DNA from: Gymnogyps californianus
Taxonomy: Eukaryota > Chordata > Aves > Accipitriformes > Cathartidae
DNA length: 64,000 bases
Direction: 5' to 3'
NCBI RefSeq assembly: GCF_018139145.2
Contig: NC_059471.1
Coordinates: forward strand, 206,045,494-206,109,493
Shown: piece by piece, positions 41,071 to 53,644 of the stretch
Layout of the letters: each line of letters begins with the position of its first letter
Position numbering within the stretch: position 1 is the stretch's first letter
Program-made: the position numbers and the translations under genes
The notes under the pieces: model-generated
Told to the model about the DNA's origin: nothing
Database searches by the model: none
What the model saw: only the letters and a program-made list of their open reading frames with translations

Positions 41071-44000
41071 ATCCATTCCAACCTCTTTTCCAAAGTTCAC
41101 TGCACTTTATTCTCTGTGCTTGCTAGCATGTGTGAGAACTGCCAAAGAAAGACCTGCAAAGTCCAAGGCAGCTTCAGAAGCAATATTAAAGAAACTGTTT
41201 GCTTTCTTTCATATGCAGAATTGTCTGAGTAAATTTGGTGAAGAGCTGCAGATTTAAAAAAGCCAGTTATTGTGTGGTTTTCCATGTTTCTGTGATTATG
41301 TTAACAGTGTTTCCAAGGACAGCATTCTCTTCCTTTTAAAGTTATATAATTTTCTTAGCATGTTTAAAAAATCATTTTTCTTTTTCGCTATATTTGTTTC
41401 TAACCAGTCACTTGAAAAAACACTTTTATGTTTTATAAAGTCCCATTTGAAAGAAGTTTTAAATACAAGTTGATTGAAAGTTACACAGCTCCTATGTGCA
41501 CTGCAGGGATGAATAATTTCATAATCAACAAGCGAATGCATAAATCATCATCGAGTATTACTGAGACTAATTGGTTTACCTGAGACAACTATCTTAGCTG
41601 TAGCACTATCTTAGCCTGACTCAGCCAGGCTGAAAAACACAGGAATCATAGACTAAAATCTTCAAACCACAAGAGTCATAGACTGAAAACAGTGAAACTG
41701 TTTGCAAAAGGAAAATTACAGAAGATGCGGAGAATCTCTGCTGGACCTGTTCCCTTCTTACAGTTTCTTGTTTCACTTTATTTTGTGGGTTGTTGGTTCT
41801 TTCATTAGTTTGCTCTGGGTGAGGCTGGGGGGGAGCAGGGCTGAAGGAGGGAAGTAGTCAAATTTTGGGGGAAAATCTTTTGCTCAACCTGCAGATCTGA
41901 GTACATATGTTGTTGGGTGCTACTGCCATCTGAAACAGTGTCACTCCAGCAGTCTCTTCTGTGGTCACTGAGCAGCCTTGGGGACCGCCAGCCAGGCAAG
42001 GATGCAGTTCTACTTTGGGAAAAAAGCTCAAAAGTAAAGCTTGAAAGCTCAGCCAAGTGCTAACAAGAGGCAACTGCATAGGCAGGACCAGTCCAGCCTG
42101 TGCAGAACCAGGGTACGTGTCCCCCACAATCTGCAGGCTTATGAGGTCTTGCTTCAGGGCTTCAACTAATACCTGAGAGCTTCATTCAAAGATTTATCAC
42201 CTTTTCGTTTATTTCAGTACACTTGAATGAAAATTTAAATAGTCTAGTATTACAGGAAAAGAGTCAGCTGACCTCACCTAAGTAATTTCTATCTTTTCAA
42301 TAGGCTCTTAACAGACGTTTTCCTTCAAGGAACAACTCTTTTCAATGTTGCTTCACTAATGGCATTTCAGTGACAAATTTGCTTAGTATATTTATTATAA
42401 TTGAAATGGGCAAAAATCAGTAAATGTGCAGCATAGGTTTAAATGTACTTCAGGGGTGACGAGTCAAGTATCCAGGGCAGAGAGAGCAATTTTTATGTTG
42501 GAGGGTTTCCCTCACATGAAGCCTTTAAAATGAAAATAGGTTGTAATACTTATAGAAGCTGTAAGGTTCAAGCAAGAACCGTTTGTGAAAGTCTGGGGTT
42601 TGTGTAATGTGGTCAGTCACAACAGATTATTAAAATGACCACTTCTAGTTTGGAAATCAATGAAGGGTGGGTCTATGAACATTTGTAGCAAATGGACTTG
42701 ATCACATGAAAAGATTCAACAGAGGATTCAACAAGTATGCATGACAAGCCGTGCCATTGCCTGTCTGAAATGTCTTAAGTATCAGATATGCCAAATATTT
42801 CAGACTATTAAAAAAAACAAAACAGAACAAAAACACCCTCACCATTTTTCTATGCTTTGAAATTATCTTTTTCCTATTCTATGGCATTGTTAAACACTTT
42901 TGTTATTTCTGTCCATGTTGAGGGAAAAGCAGGAGATAGATCCATTACAATTTTCAGCAACTGATTGAGCTACTTAGTTTTAACATTGAGTTGATGTTAC
43001 ATGCTCACTTCTGTTACTTATTTCCAAAATACAATTCTATCTCCTTGAGTAACACGGTTACAAACATATACTTGTGTGCTATTTATCAGACAGGTTATGC
43101 TTTCATGATTTCAAGCAATGGAGTTAGCTCATCTTAAGAAATTAACAGCTTTCAGCTAAAAACTGCCAGGGCTTGGATGACGTGCAATAGCTGAACACGT
43201 GTATGTTCCCAGCCTGTTGCAATGCAAAGAAAATGGGTTAGCTTAAGCCATCGTTGTTCTCAGTACTGATGAGCGACATCTACCTCACAGATGAGAACAG
43301 AATTCTCAATTGTACTCTTGCATCATGATTAAATTCTAATATTAATGCATTTCATTCCCATGAATATGCTTTAAACTAACTTTAATATCCAGTTCTCTTA
43401 ATTATCACAGCAAAGTACAATCTCCTCTCTAGCTAGGACTGAGAATCATTTTCTGCTTAAAGGTCAACCATTCTAAGTAGTCTAAAATCTGCACAATTAT
43501 TAGACGTCACTGTGGTTTGGAGAAGGGAGAAAGGGATAGAATTACTGATCCAGATGTGGTATCATTTGAGAAAGTCAAACTGAATGAATACACTTTAAAA
43601 ACCATTGTTCTTATGCCCATCTTCAGTCTGACCTGAGACAGTAAAAAGAGAGTTTAGAGGGAAGAAATACCAAAAGTCTTATTAAAAGAAGAGATAGCTT
43701 TTCTGAACTGCTGCAGGAAATCTCCTCCCCACCCCCCAAAAAATGTGTACATGTATTTCCAGAAAAGCTGATTTCATTTAACCTTTGGGAAACTAGGACC
43801 TTAAACCTCTGCTACATCCAGTCACACACTAAATTTGAATGTCAGTCCTGGCAGGTGTCAGAGAAAGCTCTGTGCATATTGTTACTGTTCACTTCAGCCA
43901 GGGGAAATAGATGGAAGATAATCACGCTGGGAGGTGTGGAAAGAAAAAAGACACCTACTCTATAGACCTTAACTGAGTTGGTCATTTTGGATGTCAGAAT

Positions 44001-44304
44001 AGCCACATAAAATTGGGAGACTGGATACATAAGAGTGAAATTAGATATATATTTCCATATCTTGACTTTGTTTAGAAGTTTCTTTCCATATAACCAGTGA
44101 TTAAAGAGCACTATTTGACTAAGCGAGAGATTAAAGTAGAAAGTATGAATCTTAATACAATATTCAGATGACTGTCTTCTCTCTCAAGAGCTATTACAAG
44201 CAACCTGAACAATTATTTCAATTATCCCAGCTTTCTTTGTTTTTTAAAGAGAGAAAATAACAGTTTTTTCTACATGTGTTGTAAATGGATTCTGAAAGTA
44301 AACA

Positions 44305-44342
44305 GAGAAAGAAAGAAAGAGGAAAGAAAGAAAGAGTAAAGA
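44305..44342. repeat. GAAA microsatellite
   Basis: GAAA units with small interruptions. Confidence 0.85.
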
Positions 44343-44961
44343 AACTGATTAAGAACAGAATTTAAAACTCCATTGTAAGACCAATCTTCTGTTCTGAACT
44401 TCTCACCAGTGGCTCTCAGGGAAGTTTAACTCTGCACATAAATGACTTGTGGTCTAAAATATTCACTTACATCCTTGATGGCAAATATGAATTCATACTC
44501 CCATGTATTCCACACTGAAAGACTCACAAAGCTTCTCACTCTATAAGCATTTAAAATGCATGTATGAGTTCTGCAGTGACTAACTCTCATGACTTAGTCT
44601 TAGGCACGGTTCTCTGTCCCAGGAGAATCAATACCCAACTGAGTCTGTAAGGTGACATTTGCACAGAGAAGCAAAGAACTTTGCTTACCTGGGGACCTCA
44701 CGCCATAAGACACTACTCTACCTCTCCTCAGGCTCCACCAATCCCAACTAACAAAATAGTTAGAGTTCAAAAACTATGAAAATGACTTAAAAAAATGCCA
44801 ATTATTTGGCATAATCTTTGACTTTAAATTTGGAGGAAATATATATTTGAGCATAGGTTTAGTCTGGAAAGATTAATGTGAAATAACAGAGTAAAATCCA
44901 TTATTCACTGCAGTTCATGAAATTAATGCTGCAGCACTTTTAGAATGATCAGCTTGTATAG

Positions 44962-45002
44962 ATTAGTGGTTTTGTCCAGCCCATTAGTGGTTTTGTCCAG
45001 CC
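44962..45002. repeat. 21-bp tandem duplication
   Basis: ATTAGTGGTTTTGTCCAGCC occurs at 44962 and again at 44983. Confidence 0.9.
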
Positions 45003-45320
45003 AGAAGAACCAGACTCTATATTGCTTTTAATTGTTTTGCTGCTCATTATACATCATTCCCCATTTTGAAACTAGCCCTTTCTATGTTTAGAACTTGGAA
45101 CAGGATCCTAAATCACATGTGGCTTAACAGAAGAATTCAGGATGCGAAACTCGAAAACAAATGAAGTGTTATTGCTACTTAGTGTTCCATTTTTACTGGA
45201 TAACAATCTTTTGTTGAAATAAAGTTAGGGTAGTCTTCTAACCCTCATAACCAGAAGAACATCAACTTCAGAGAGCAGCTAGAACAGAAACATTGCTTCA
45301 GGAGATGCTACCCAGGCATG

Positions 45321-45434
45321 GGCCAGCTTCCAAATTAATATCCTCTGGTGTAAATTTCAAGTAGCCCCATTGACTTCTGCTAACTCCACTGTCGTTCCTG
45401 CTGGAGTGAAACCAGGGTGAGGTCAGAATCTGGC
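45321..45434. repeat. Palindromic amniote interspersed repeat, copy 1
   Basis: Starts GGCCAGCTTCC and ends GTCAGAATCTGGC, with inner phrases CTGGTGTAAAT and CCATTGACTTC. The two ends are rough inverted complements. This fits a family I recognise from reptile and bird DNA whose ends read GGCCAGATTCTGATCTC and whose middle is a GTGTAAATC...TCCATTGACTTCAATGGA hairpin. I cannot name the family with certainty. Confidence 0.6.
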
Positions 45435-47832
45435 AGCTTGTTATTGAATGCTGTCCACGTCACATGCTGACTGCTTTCTAAAAGTAATCCTACTGTAAGA
45501 AGGTTAGCTGTGTTTAGTCCAAAATACACACTGTCTATTGTAAGCTTTGTGATGGAGGTGCTTTCTAACTTCATACTTAAAAATTGAAGTGAGGCTTAAA
45601 CGTGCTTTTGAATATTTGCCATGCAGAATAGTAATCCCAAATATGCACTGCAACCTTCATTTCACTTTCCAGTCCCAAAACAATAAAGAAATATGTAGCC
45701 AAGCCTTTTTTTTTTTTTACACTATATGTGACATCTCATTATTTTTTACTGTGAACCAGCTCTCCACCTTCACTTGCCTATTACTAGAACAAGATCAGAT
45801 TACAGCAATAGGGCGAGTTGGCTCCAAAACATCTATTTGCTATCATGATTTACAGACTGACTGAAAACCAAACTGACCTCAGTGTAAAGCAATGTAGTTT
45901 AAAGAATGACTTAAGAGCAATTAATTTGAAAGGACTACAGGGATTGTTCTGCTGTTTAGGGACTGCCAGCTGCTCTATTTTGCCTTGTGCCAAACCCCCA
46001 CAGGAGTCTTCTTTAAAATTGGTAACCGAGGGAAAGAAGTAGCAGAAGGGAAGGAAGCATAAAAAGATTTACACCTGACATTTCTATCCTACATGATAGA
46101 TTCTTTTTTGCTGCAAAAGCGCTATTGAGGGTGATCTCCAGGCCAGGGCTAGCCAGTGTGCCTAGGAAACAAAGTCAGAGCAAGTGTTACCGCATTGCAA
46201 AAACTTGGGCCATTGCTAAATGCTCAATTTTTTAGTAATACTAATAACTGAAAATGAGTGCTAAACACTGTCTCTGCACTGTTAGAAGTCAATATCTTTT
46301 CTTGAAAAAAACCACAATAGAAATGATGTCTGTTTTGTCCCCTGGAGTGCTCCACAGAATGACACCATGAGCACTACCCAGTGTGTAAATAACACTTTAT
46401 AGTGTTTATTTCCTATTTAATCTGATTCTCTGCCTTTAAGAGTGGAGATGCATATACCCTTTTATTGTTTCTTTTGATACAAAGGGTTAAATTCAAACAA
46501 ACACCTGGCTGTGCCTTACTGTTACATATGGTCTATATATGATAGAAACTGATTCAGAGGCAATACTTGTTCCTACAGCAGACATCCTAATCCACTTATT
46601 CTGTTCTCCAGTAGGCTTTACCAGTCTCCACTGTTTCCACTCCAAGTGTGTTTTCCACAGAAAAGACAAATAAAAACCCACCAAGCCTGAATGGACTGTT
46701 GGAGGGTGACTGTGAACCAGGCTGTAGGGCACAAGTCTGAAATCTTACATAAAAGACACAACCAGTCTTTGGGGAGAGATATGCAGGACTTTTTCCAACA
46801 CTGAAACATGCTGATAGTTATGCTAAGATCCTAATTAAGCAAGACCTGTGACAGTGACAAAGGGATCTTCAAAGTAGCCAGTTTTTCTAATACTGCAATA
46901 TTATCTGCATAAGGACAACAGATGGATCTCTAAAGCCAGTATAATGGCTCTTTCTGCACTTCACTGTCCAGATTCTGTCCAGATCAAATTCAAATCCTTC
47001 TGGCATGGTTCCTACTACCAAAGCTTGATAGAGACCGACAGAGGGAGAATAATGGATACTGACTAAACAAGAAGTCTCCTATTGATTTGTAATTACCCTT
47101 AAGTTCTTTTAATATTCTATAGATGGACTGTTCAGTGAATATACTTTCACGTGCATATATGTACACAGGTACAAAGCCTCTGAAAACTGCAGACATGTTA
47201 AATGTGAAATTTTGATTCCACACATCATACAAGGTTTGACATTTTCCACTGAATCTTTGCACGAAAGGTAACAATTCCATACATATTCATTAATTTGGAA
47301 GCAGCCAAAGTATATCTATTTAGAAATTGTGATTTCAATACAAATACTTTAACAGATTGTATTTTATGTATATATCTTTTTATGACATAAGGAACTACTT
47401 TCAAATGTGGAAAAACTCTGCTCTGGGTAATTTGCATCCTTATGTCCTATTATAGATTTTCCTATTTGGATTTCCATCTGGTCTTCAATATCCGTCTGAG
47501 TTTATTACTTTAATGAGATCATCTTGGGTTTACATACCTGCAATTTTATTACTGTTTGGCATTAGCATTACCTGTTTACCTATTCATAAACTCTTTAGTC
47601 TTACCTTCTCAGCATAACAATGAACAATGCTTGGGTAATGCTGTTACGGAATGAACAAAAGGACTAGAGGTGAAATAATCTTGTTCTGAAGAAACCCTAA
47701 TTAGGAAAACAGAGTTCATGTCAACCTTTTTCTTAATCATTCATACCCTGTTCCTGAAAAAAAAAATTGTAGTTTAGGGTTTACAACCAAAGACTGTGAT
47801 CCATGTCTGATGGACCTCCAATTTAATCTTTG

Positions 47833-47992
47833 CCACTGGCTTGTAATATAACCTTGAGCAAGCTAATATGTTTGTGTCTTTGGGAAACTAAGAACAATAT
47901 ATGCCCACCTGAAGGGATGTCAGAATGTCAGATGTGTTAACAGAATACTTTGAACACTTAAGCGTTATATAGCTACTATGCATAAATATTGG
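47833..47992 (+). mobile_element. MIR-like SINE relic
   Basis: ACCTTGAGCAAGC, then TGTGTCTTTGGG, ATGCCCACCTGAAGGG, and CTTTGAACACTTAAGCGTTATATAGCTA follow the order of a MIR core and the tail seen in reptile and bird copies (ACCTTGGGCAAG...CTTTGAAGAT...GCGCTATATAAATGCTA). Strongly diverged, so an ancient insertion. Confidence 0.6.
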
Positions 47993-48126
47993 TAGGACTA
48001 ATTTAATGCTTCTGCTTTGTGAAGTTCATAGGAATTGGGGATAAAAACCCTGGCAAGGCATACAATCAAGACACACAATGTCTATCTGCATTTATGGTTG
48101 TATATGTAATGCAAGAGAGATGACTG

Positions 48127-49930
48127 AAAGAGTTACCAAATCCAGTCCACTCTTTCTGTAGAGACAGATCCTATTTTCACTTTCATAAGGCTACCAGCTT
48201 CATCTAAAACTAAGGATTTACCCTTACACTTTCCTCTGGAAAAGTAGTCTAGCACCTTTGAGTAATAAGGTACATCTTCCAGTTTCCAGCCAACATCTGT
48301 TCATGGCCAATTTATTCCCATTTACTCTTGTGCCAAGATTGCTCTTTCAGTGAAGTATCTCTTTTACCACCTTTGTGTTTGCACCTTGGAACAAAGTGAT
48401 CATTTATCAACACATATTTTTCTTCATATCAAGCTCTTTCTCTTTCCGGTCATAAAATAGTCTCTTAATACAACTGGTAGAACGATATCCTTTTCTGTTC
48501 CTAACACAATTCCAATTTGTCTTCTTAAATATTCATTACTACCACTGCACATAAAATTCCAGACGTGGTCACACCAGTTTAATTAGTCCATGCTGTTTTA
48601 TCTCTGTCAACATTTCATGTTGATGAGTCTCCAAATTATAGCAGAAATATTTAGTGCATAGCTATGTGATTTTTTTATTAGATAATCTTAGGTTTCATTT
48701 TATTTGTACTCTTTTATAATATCCCACTCATCCTTTGTACTGAAAATTCATCTATCTTCTGTATTTTACACTAACATCATTAAAGAAATCATTAAATACA
48801 ATTTGTCCTAATAATGATCCTTGTTAGTTCTATTAATAAAATCACTTTCAGACCAATAATGCCCTTTTAGCAAGGCCTGCTATTGTTAGCTAGATTCCTT
48901 TATGGTCCGCTACCCCATAATTCTTTTATTAATCTTCATTTTCTAAGGTTTACCTAGTAATTTCCTATGTGACACCATATTAAACGCTTTTCTGAAATCC
49001 TGACAGATTAAATTTAGCTTTGTTTTGTAGAAAGTTATTTGCTTTTTTTTTTTCAGAAGATCAGCTATCTTATAAAGAGAGAGACAACCTTAGCATGATC
49101 AACCTTAGTAAACCCATGATGCATTTCTCATTTAACCACTATATCCCTAATTATTCTTCCTTTCAAAATTTGTTCATAGGTTTTGCATGCACTCTAGGTC
49201 AGTCTCCTCTGCATTCAAAGTCTTGTCTATATTAAAATCCTCTAGCTCTTTGTTCCAGTTGACTTCACAAATTAGTTTTCTTAATCTCTCAGTCTTCCCT
49301 TTTCAAAATTAAAGTCTTTAACCACAGACCTATTTTTGTTTATTCTTCCATTTAATTTAAACTGAATAAACTCATGAACATTCAGTCTGTTTTCTATAAC
49401 AACTTCTATAATATTCTGCTGAAAATAAGTTCAAAAGACAATCGCCTCTTCTTGGTCTGTTGACTATCTGGTGACAAAAGGAGTATAACTGGAACTTACT
49501 GCTATTAGTAAGGACAGGTTATAGCTGGATGTTTACAATATTCCATTGTGACCAAACTTACTGCAGTTTTCATACCCGCCGCTATATGGCAGAGCTTCTG
49601 CTCTATGTCCCAATATGACCAGAAAAGCCTACAGAAGAGTCATAATATAATCCAAACAGGACCTCTTATCATACTTCCAGCAATAGTTTTTAACAGAATG
49701 ATATTCTCTATCCTGGTTTTTATCATTTCTCTAACGTATCATCTTTTATGTCTACTGACCTCATTCAGTGTTAGTAATTTCTTTCCATGCCCATTCCCTC
49801 ATCTTCTGGTATTTCTTTATCCATTAATGCCATTTCTTATATATTACATTAAAATCAGCCCTGAAAACTACATTATTTTTTTTCTTCAAACTTATTTCCT
49901 GGTATAAAGCAACAAATTTTGAGCCCTCTA
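48127..49930 (-). mobile_element. Ancient CR1/L3-like LINE with endonuclease and RT relics
   Basis: Read on the minus strand, three collinear parts are recognisable. Near 49400 a frame gives VHEFIQFKLNGRINKNRSVV, the linker after the endonuclease domain of CR1-like LINEs. Near 49100 GFTKVDHAKVVSLF matches the region where intact elements read GFTKGRS and so on. At about 48955-49010 DFRKAFNMVSHRKLL matches the reverse-transcriptase block DFSKAFDTVPHGKLL. Stops and frameshifts break all of them. Towards 48130-48600 the plus strand reads like the complement of the 3' untranslated part of such elements (for example TTCATGGCCAATTTATTCCC and CTTGTGCCAAGATTG). The element runs in the same direction as MAGI2, was inserted long ago, and cannot code for a working protein. 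Confidence 0.8.
48955..49200 (-). pseudogene. Reverse transcriptase fragment of the CR1-like LINE
   Basis: Conserved palm-region block DFRKAFNMVSHRKLL, preceded by GFTKVDHAKVVSLF in the expected order and roughly the expected distance. In-frame stops follow directly after the first block and between the two. In intact elements this domain copies the LINE RNA at the target site. Confidence 0.75.
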
Positions 49931-51526
49931 TTTACTTTCATATGCTTACAATGTTTTCAACCTTCCTCCCCAGGAACTAGAGGGATTTAACAGGCTGAGA
50001 AAAAAAAAAAAAGAGGTTTCCATTGCTGTTTTTCTTACCCCAGCATGGTAAACTGTTATTTTCTTGTAGCACTATGGCATTGTGACATCATTTATATAGA
50101 GGTAAATGAGGTACCAAAGAAAATAGCATGGTAAAACTAAAGGGTATATTTGTTAGAGTCACAAATCCATTTCTTATTTAACAGTCTTGGTTTTATAATC
50201 AATTTGTACCCTTTTGTATCAAAAATATTCATTTCTTGCAGAACTACAGATGAGGTGTTCTTTAAAATAAGGCATGGTCAGTAAGGCACTGAAAAATGTC
50301 TAACTTAAAACTTATACCCTAGACGCAAAGAAGAATCTTAGTAAACAGGAATTATAGCTCACGTCCACCATAGATCTTTTCCATCAATAATATAGATAAA
50401 TACATCACACAATATGTGGTGTTTACGTCATATATTGTGTCTATTATCCTCCACATAAGACGGAGCTAACTTTGTTTTTTCTTGATTTTTGTCTATCTGA
50501 CATTTTGTCTCCTAAAACAGGGTAGGAAAGTTCTCTTCAAGTATATGTATATTTCAGGGCAATTACTATCAATATAATAATATTCTGATATGCATGGGCA
50601 TCTTTAAACAATACTGACATAGGAGGAAACAGATAATTTCTGAAATAACTGTATTTTTCAAAGAACGTTATAAAGAAATAAATATGAAATTAATGGTACA
50701 GACTTTGACTACAAAGTACCATGGGCTTCACATGAAACCTGACTTTTTTCTTTCTTTTCTCAAAAAAACTGATTTCTTATTAAACTATCATTGAAGTCAG
50801 TGAAGGTTGCTGTTTGATAAGGATAACTTATCCTTGCTGATAACTTCATTTCAACTGAAGGAGTAAGCATGTGACACTTAGACTTTGATCTTATTTTTTC
50901 ATAGTGTAGTGTCATTTCACTAGATTCTTCTCATACAAAATACATTAAAATGTGGACTTATAACTGGGCATACTAAATTACTGTTTTGAATCATAGTCTT
51001 ACTCAACCACTTCACTTTCAACAAACACATTTTTGAAAAAATAGATAATCACTGCAAATAAGCTTCTTTTGTTATGCTCAGAAAGCCTGTGACCTAAATT
51101 TTGAGCAGTCACACTGACCCACGATGTATCCCACAGTGTATCAGCCTGAAAGGGAGCCATCCAGCCAACATGACTCCAAGATGTCCTTGGTTTCAACAAA
51201 AAACTATCCTGACTCTCTCTGCAGATGTCCTTCAAAGATATCTTAGAAGTTGTTTCTTAACAAAGACTTTCCTGAATTGAATAGGACTTATTATAGAGTA
51301 TAGTGAAAAACAAACATGAGATTGTTCTTGTAGTGCTGCTGAAACTTACAACTATACAGAATCTTAAAACTATACTGAGTCTTTGGCAGGTAAATGAGCT
51401 GAGAAAGGAGTTTATGGAGGAGGGAAAGGTGCTTGTGTCTGTCTGTGCCTCCCTCCCAGCTGGGCTGTTTACATAGTCTATCAGCAACAGCGAGTCTCCC
51501 CCAGAATAGTCGTGAAATGTTGTATT

Positions 51527-51973
51527 TCATCTCTGCTCTCTTGAAGGGCCCTTAGCATTATTTTCATGATGATGGCCTTCTGTAAGGGCATTGGGGTGCG
51601 ATGTTTCTCCTACACTGCAGTGCAAGCAGCAGCTTGAGGAAGGTACGCTGCCAGCTATGTTCTCCAGCTCTGTCTGTGGAGGATCAAGGAGCACTTCCTC
51701 AAGAAAGGCAGTGGTGAACTGCAGCACCTTGGTGCCAGGAATCAGGATGTCTTTTGAAAAATGCTTCACAAAAGCCCATCCAGGAAGAGGTTTAGTTTCA
51801 GACTTTCTCCTGGGGCCTAGTGCTCTCAGTGCTGTAACTCCCGAGGACCTGTCCTCCTGCCCACCACTCCAGAGCCATGGAGAATACTCTGTTCCAAAAC
51901 CTCCCCTTGGAAATCCTATGGCTTTATTGATCCACAACATAGACAAATGAAGGGGAACCTGCAAGGAAGGCAA
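51527..51973 (-). other. GC-richer island with overlapping open frames, unassigned
   Basis: A minus-strand frame of 148 codons spans this island, and a plus-strand frame of 119 codons lies within it at 51591-51950. The composition is richer in G and C than the surroundings. I recognise no domain, signal peptide or family in either translation, and no splice-site pair that would make it a MAGI2 exon. It could be a worn retrocopy, a lineage-specific non-coding transcript, or chance. Confidence 0.25.
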
Positions 51974-52504
51974 GGGTCCTGGAAAATAATGTGCCTGACA
52001 ATATTTAGTCTATCACTTCTAAATTTTCTAGGAAGAAGTAACACTCCCATATAGGCATTTCACTCCAGTCCTCAACCCCATCAGACAGATCATCAGAGAC
52101 GAAGCTTCCTGTTCCCATTCTTCCCACTTTCAAAAAAAGGCCCTGTGCAGACTGCACTAGTGCCTATTACTGTATTTAGTACTTCAGCTTTTCCAGAGAG
52201 GCTTGGGTACAGTTTCCCAGTTCACCATGCAGTCGTTTAATTATTAAATCTAAATAAGTGAAGTACAGAATCTAAAATTTAAGGATGATAAGGAAGTCAG
52301 AGCATTGGCAGGTTTTCAGAAACATTTCTTGAGGCAGCTAAGGTTTATTTTGGGGGATTGTCATACAGCAAATATATTCATAATGTCTTGCATTGTTTCA
52401 GACAGTGTAAACACAGGGGGATAAAAATGAATCTATGGGTTCACATCATTCAACTTTGCAATGTGAATTGCAAATAGTATGCTATTTGTTACCAGGCACA
52501 GGAC

Positions 52505-52605
52505 TGATTAACTGTGTGGACTTGGCAAGGATCCAGGTTTATAAAATAGGGATAATATCTACTTTAAACAGACTTCAGAAAGCCTTACTGGATAACATTT
52601 AAGAA
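52505..52605 (+). mobile_element. MIR-like SINE relic
   Basis: TGTGTGGACTTGGCAAG, then TTATAAAATAGGGATAATAT and CTACTTTAAACAG, matches the order of the MIR core (TGTGACCTTGGGCAAG...TGTAAAATGGGGATAATA...CTACCTC). Diverged and truncated. Confidence 0.55.
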
Positions 52606-53040
52606 ACAAATCCAAAAATAGCTAAGAAGTACTGCATTAGGATCACTGATTTAAGTGTGTTACAAAGCTGATAACAAATTCTTAGCATGATCTATTAAAA
52701 TATCTTTGAAAAGTATATTGCTATTATTAAAAACACAAAATAATTAAAATGCAATGTACATTACAAATAAGAAATAAATTTCTTTTCATCTGGATATATA
52801 ACATGGAAGTGCCCAAATATTTTTTCAGAAGATGTCTACTTCTGAATACAGCTTGTCTTGGAGCAATCATTTGGAATATTGATAAAAAGCAAATCTTCTT
52901 GGTAAAGAGCTGAATGCTAAAATAAGGGCAAAACCATATGTAAAATAGTAACAGAAGTAACGGAGTAGGGGATAGCAGAAGTGTGCAGAGTACAGTATGA
53001 AAGATGGTATGAGTGAGATAAACTTTCATGAATGTACCGT

Positions 53041-53639
53041 TGTGCTGGTTTTGGCTTGGATAGAGTTCATTTTCTTCACAGTAGCTAGTATGGGGCTGTG
53101 TTTTGGATTTGTGCTGGAAACAGTGTTGATAATTCAGGGATGTTTGAGTTACTGCTGAGCAGTGCTTACATAGAGTCAAGGCCTTCTCTGCCTCTCACCC
53201 CACCCCACCAGCGAGCAGGCTGGGGGTGCACAAGAAGCTGGGAGGGGACACAGCCGGGACAGCTGACCCCAACTGACCCAAGGGATATTCCATACCATAT
53301 GACATCATGCGCAGCATATGAAGCTGGAGGAAGAAGAAGGAGGTGGGGGTACATTCAGAGCGATGGCGTTTGTCTTCCCAAGTAACTGTTACGCGTGATG
53401 GAGCCCTGCTTTCCTGGGGATGGCTGAACACCTGCCTGCCGATGGGAAGTGGTGAATGAATTCCTTGTTTTGCTTTGCTTGTGTGCGCGGATTTTGCTTT
53501 CCCTATTAAACTGTCTTTATCTCAACCCACGAGTTTTCTCACTTTTGCTCTTCCAATTTTCTCCCCCATCCCACTGGGTGAGGGGAGTGAGTGAGTGACT
53601 GTGTGGTGCTTAGTTGTTGGCTGGGGTTAAACCACAACA
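53041..53639 (+). repeat. Solo ERVK-like LTR, subtype B
   Basis: Begins TGTGCTGG and ends CACAACA, 599 bp, with no primer site after it and no interior before it. It matches the LTR at 2497 along its length. TATAAA has become TATGAA at 53317-53322, the CRE-like site reads TGACATCA, and ATTAAA is intact at 53505-53510. Flanks ACCGT (53036-53040) and ACCAT (53640-53644) may be a target duplication with one CpG decay change, though six bases would be more usual. Antisense to MAGI2. Confidence 0.92.
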
Positions 53640-53644
53640 ACCAT

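Larger units (their letters stand above)
27823..47832. other. Intron without recognisable genes
   Basis: About 20 kb of AT-rich intron with no supported exon or RNA gene. It holds the simple repeats, tandem duplications, one palindromic repeat and one MIR-like relic listed separately. Short frames of up to 115 codons show no domain and are taken as chance. Confidence 0.6.
49931..53040. other. Intron with no supported gene
   Basis: AT-rich intron apart from a GC-richer island at about 51527-51973 and a MIR-like relic at 52505, both listed separately. A poly-A tract lies near 49999-50011 and a small inverted repeat at 50407-50440 (ACACAATAT/ATATTGTGT). Confidence 0.6.

Noticed and set aside
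40872..41100. Hydrophobic-looking phenylalanine, leucine and serine-rich frames
   Set aside because: Low-complexity translation of the pyrimidine complement of the purine tract, not membrane proteins.
52727..53179. 150-codon minus-strand frame
   Set aside because: Its first part is the antisense of the solo LTR and the rest is AT-rich intron. There are no motifs.
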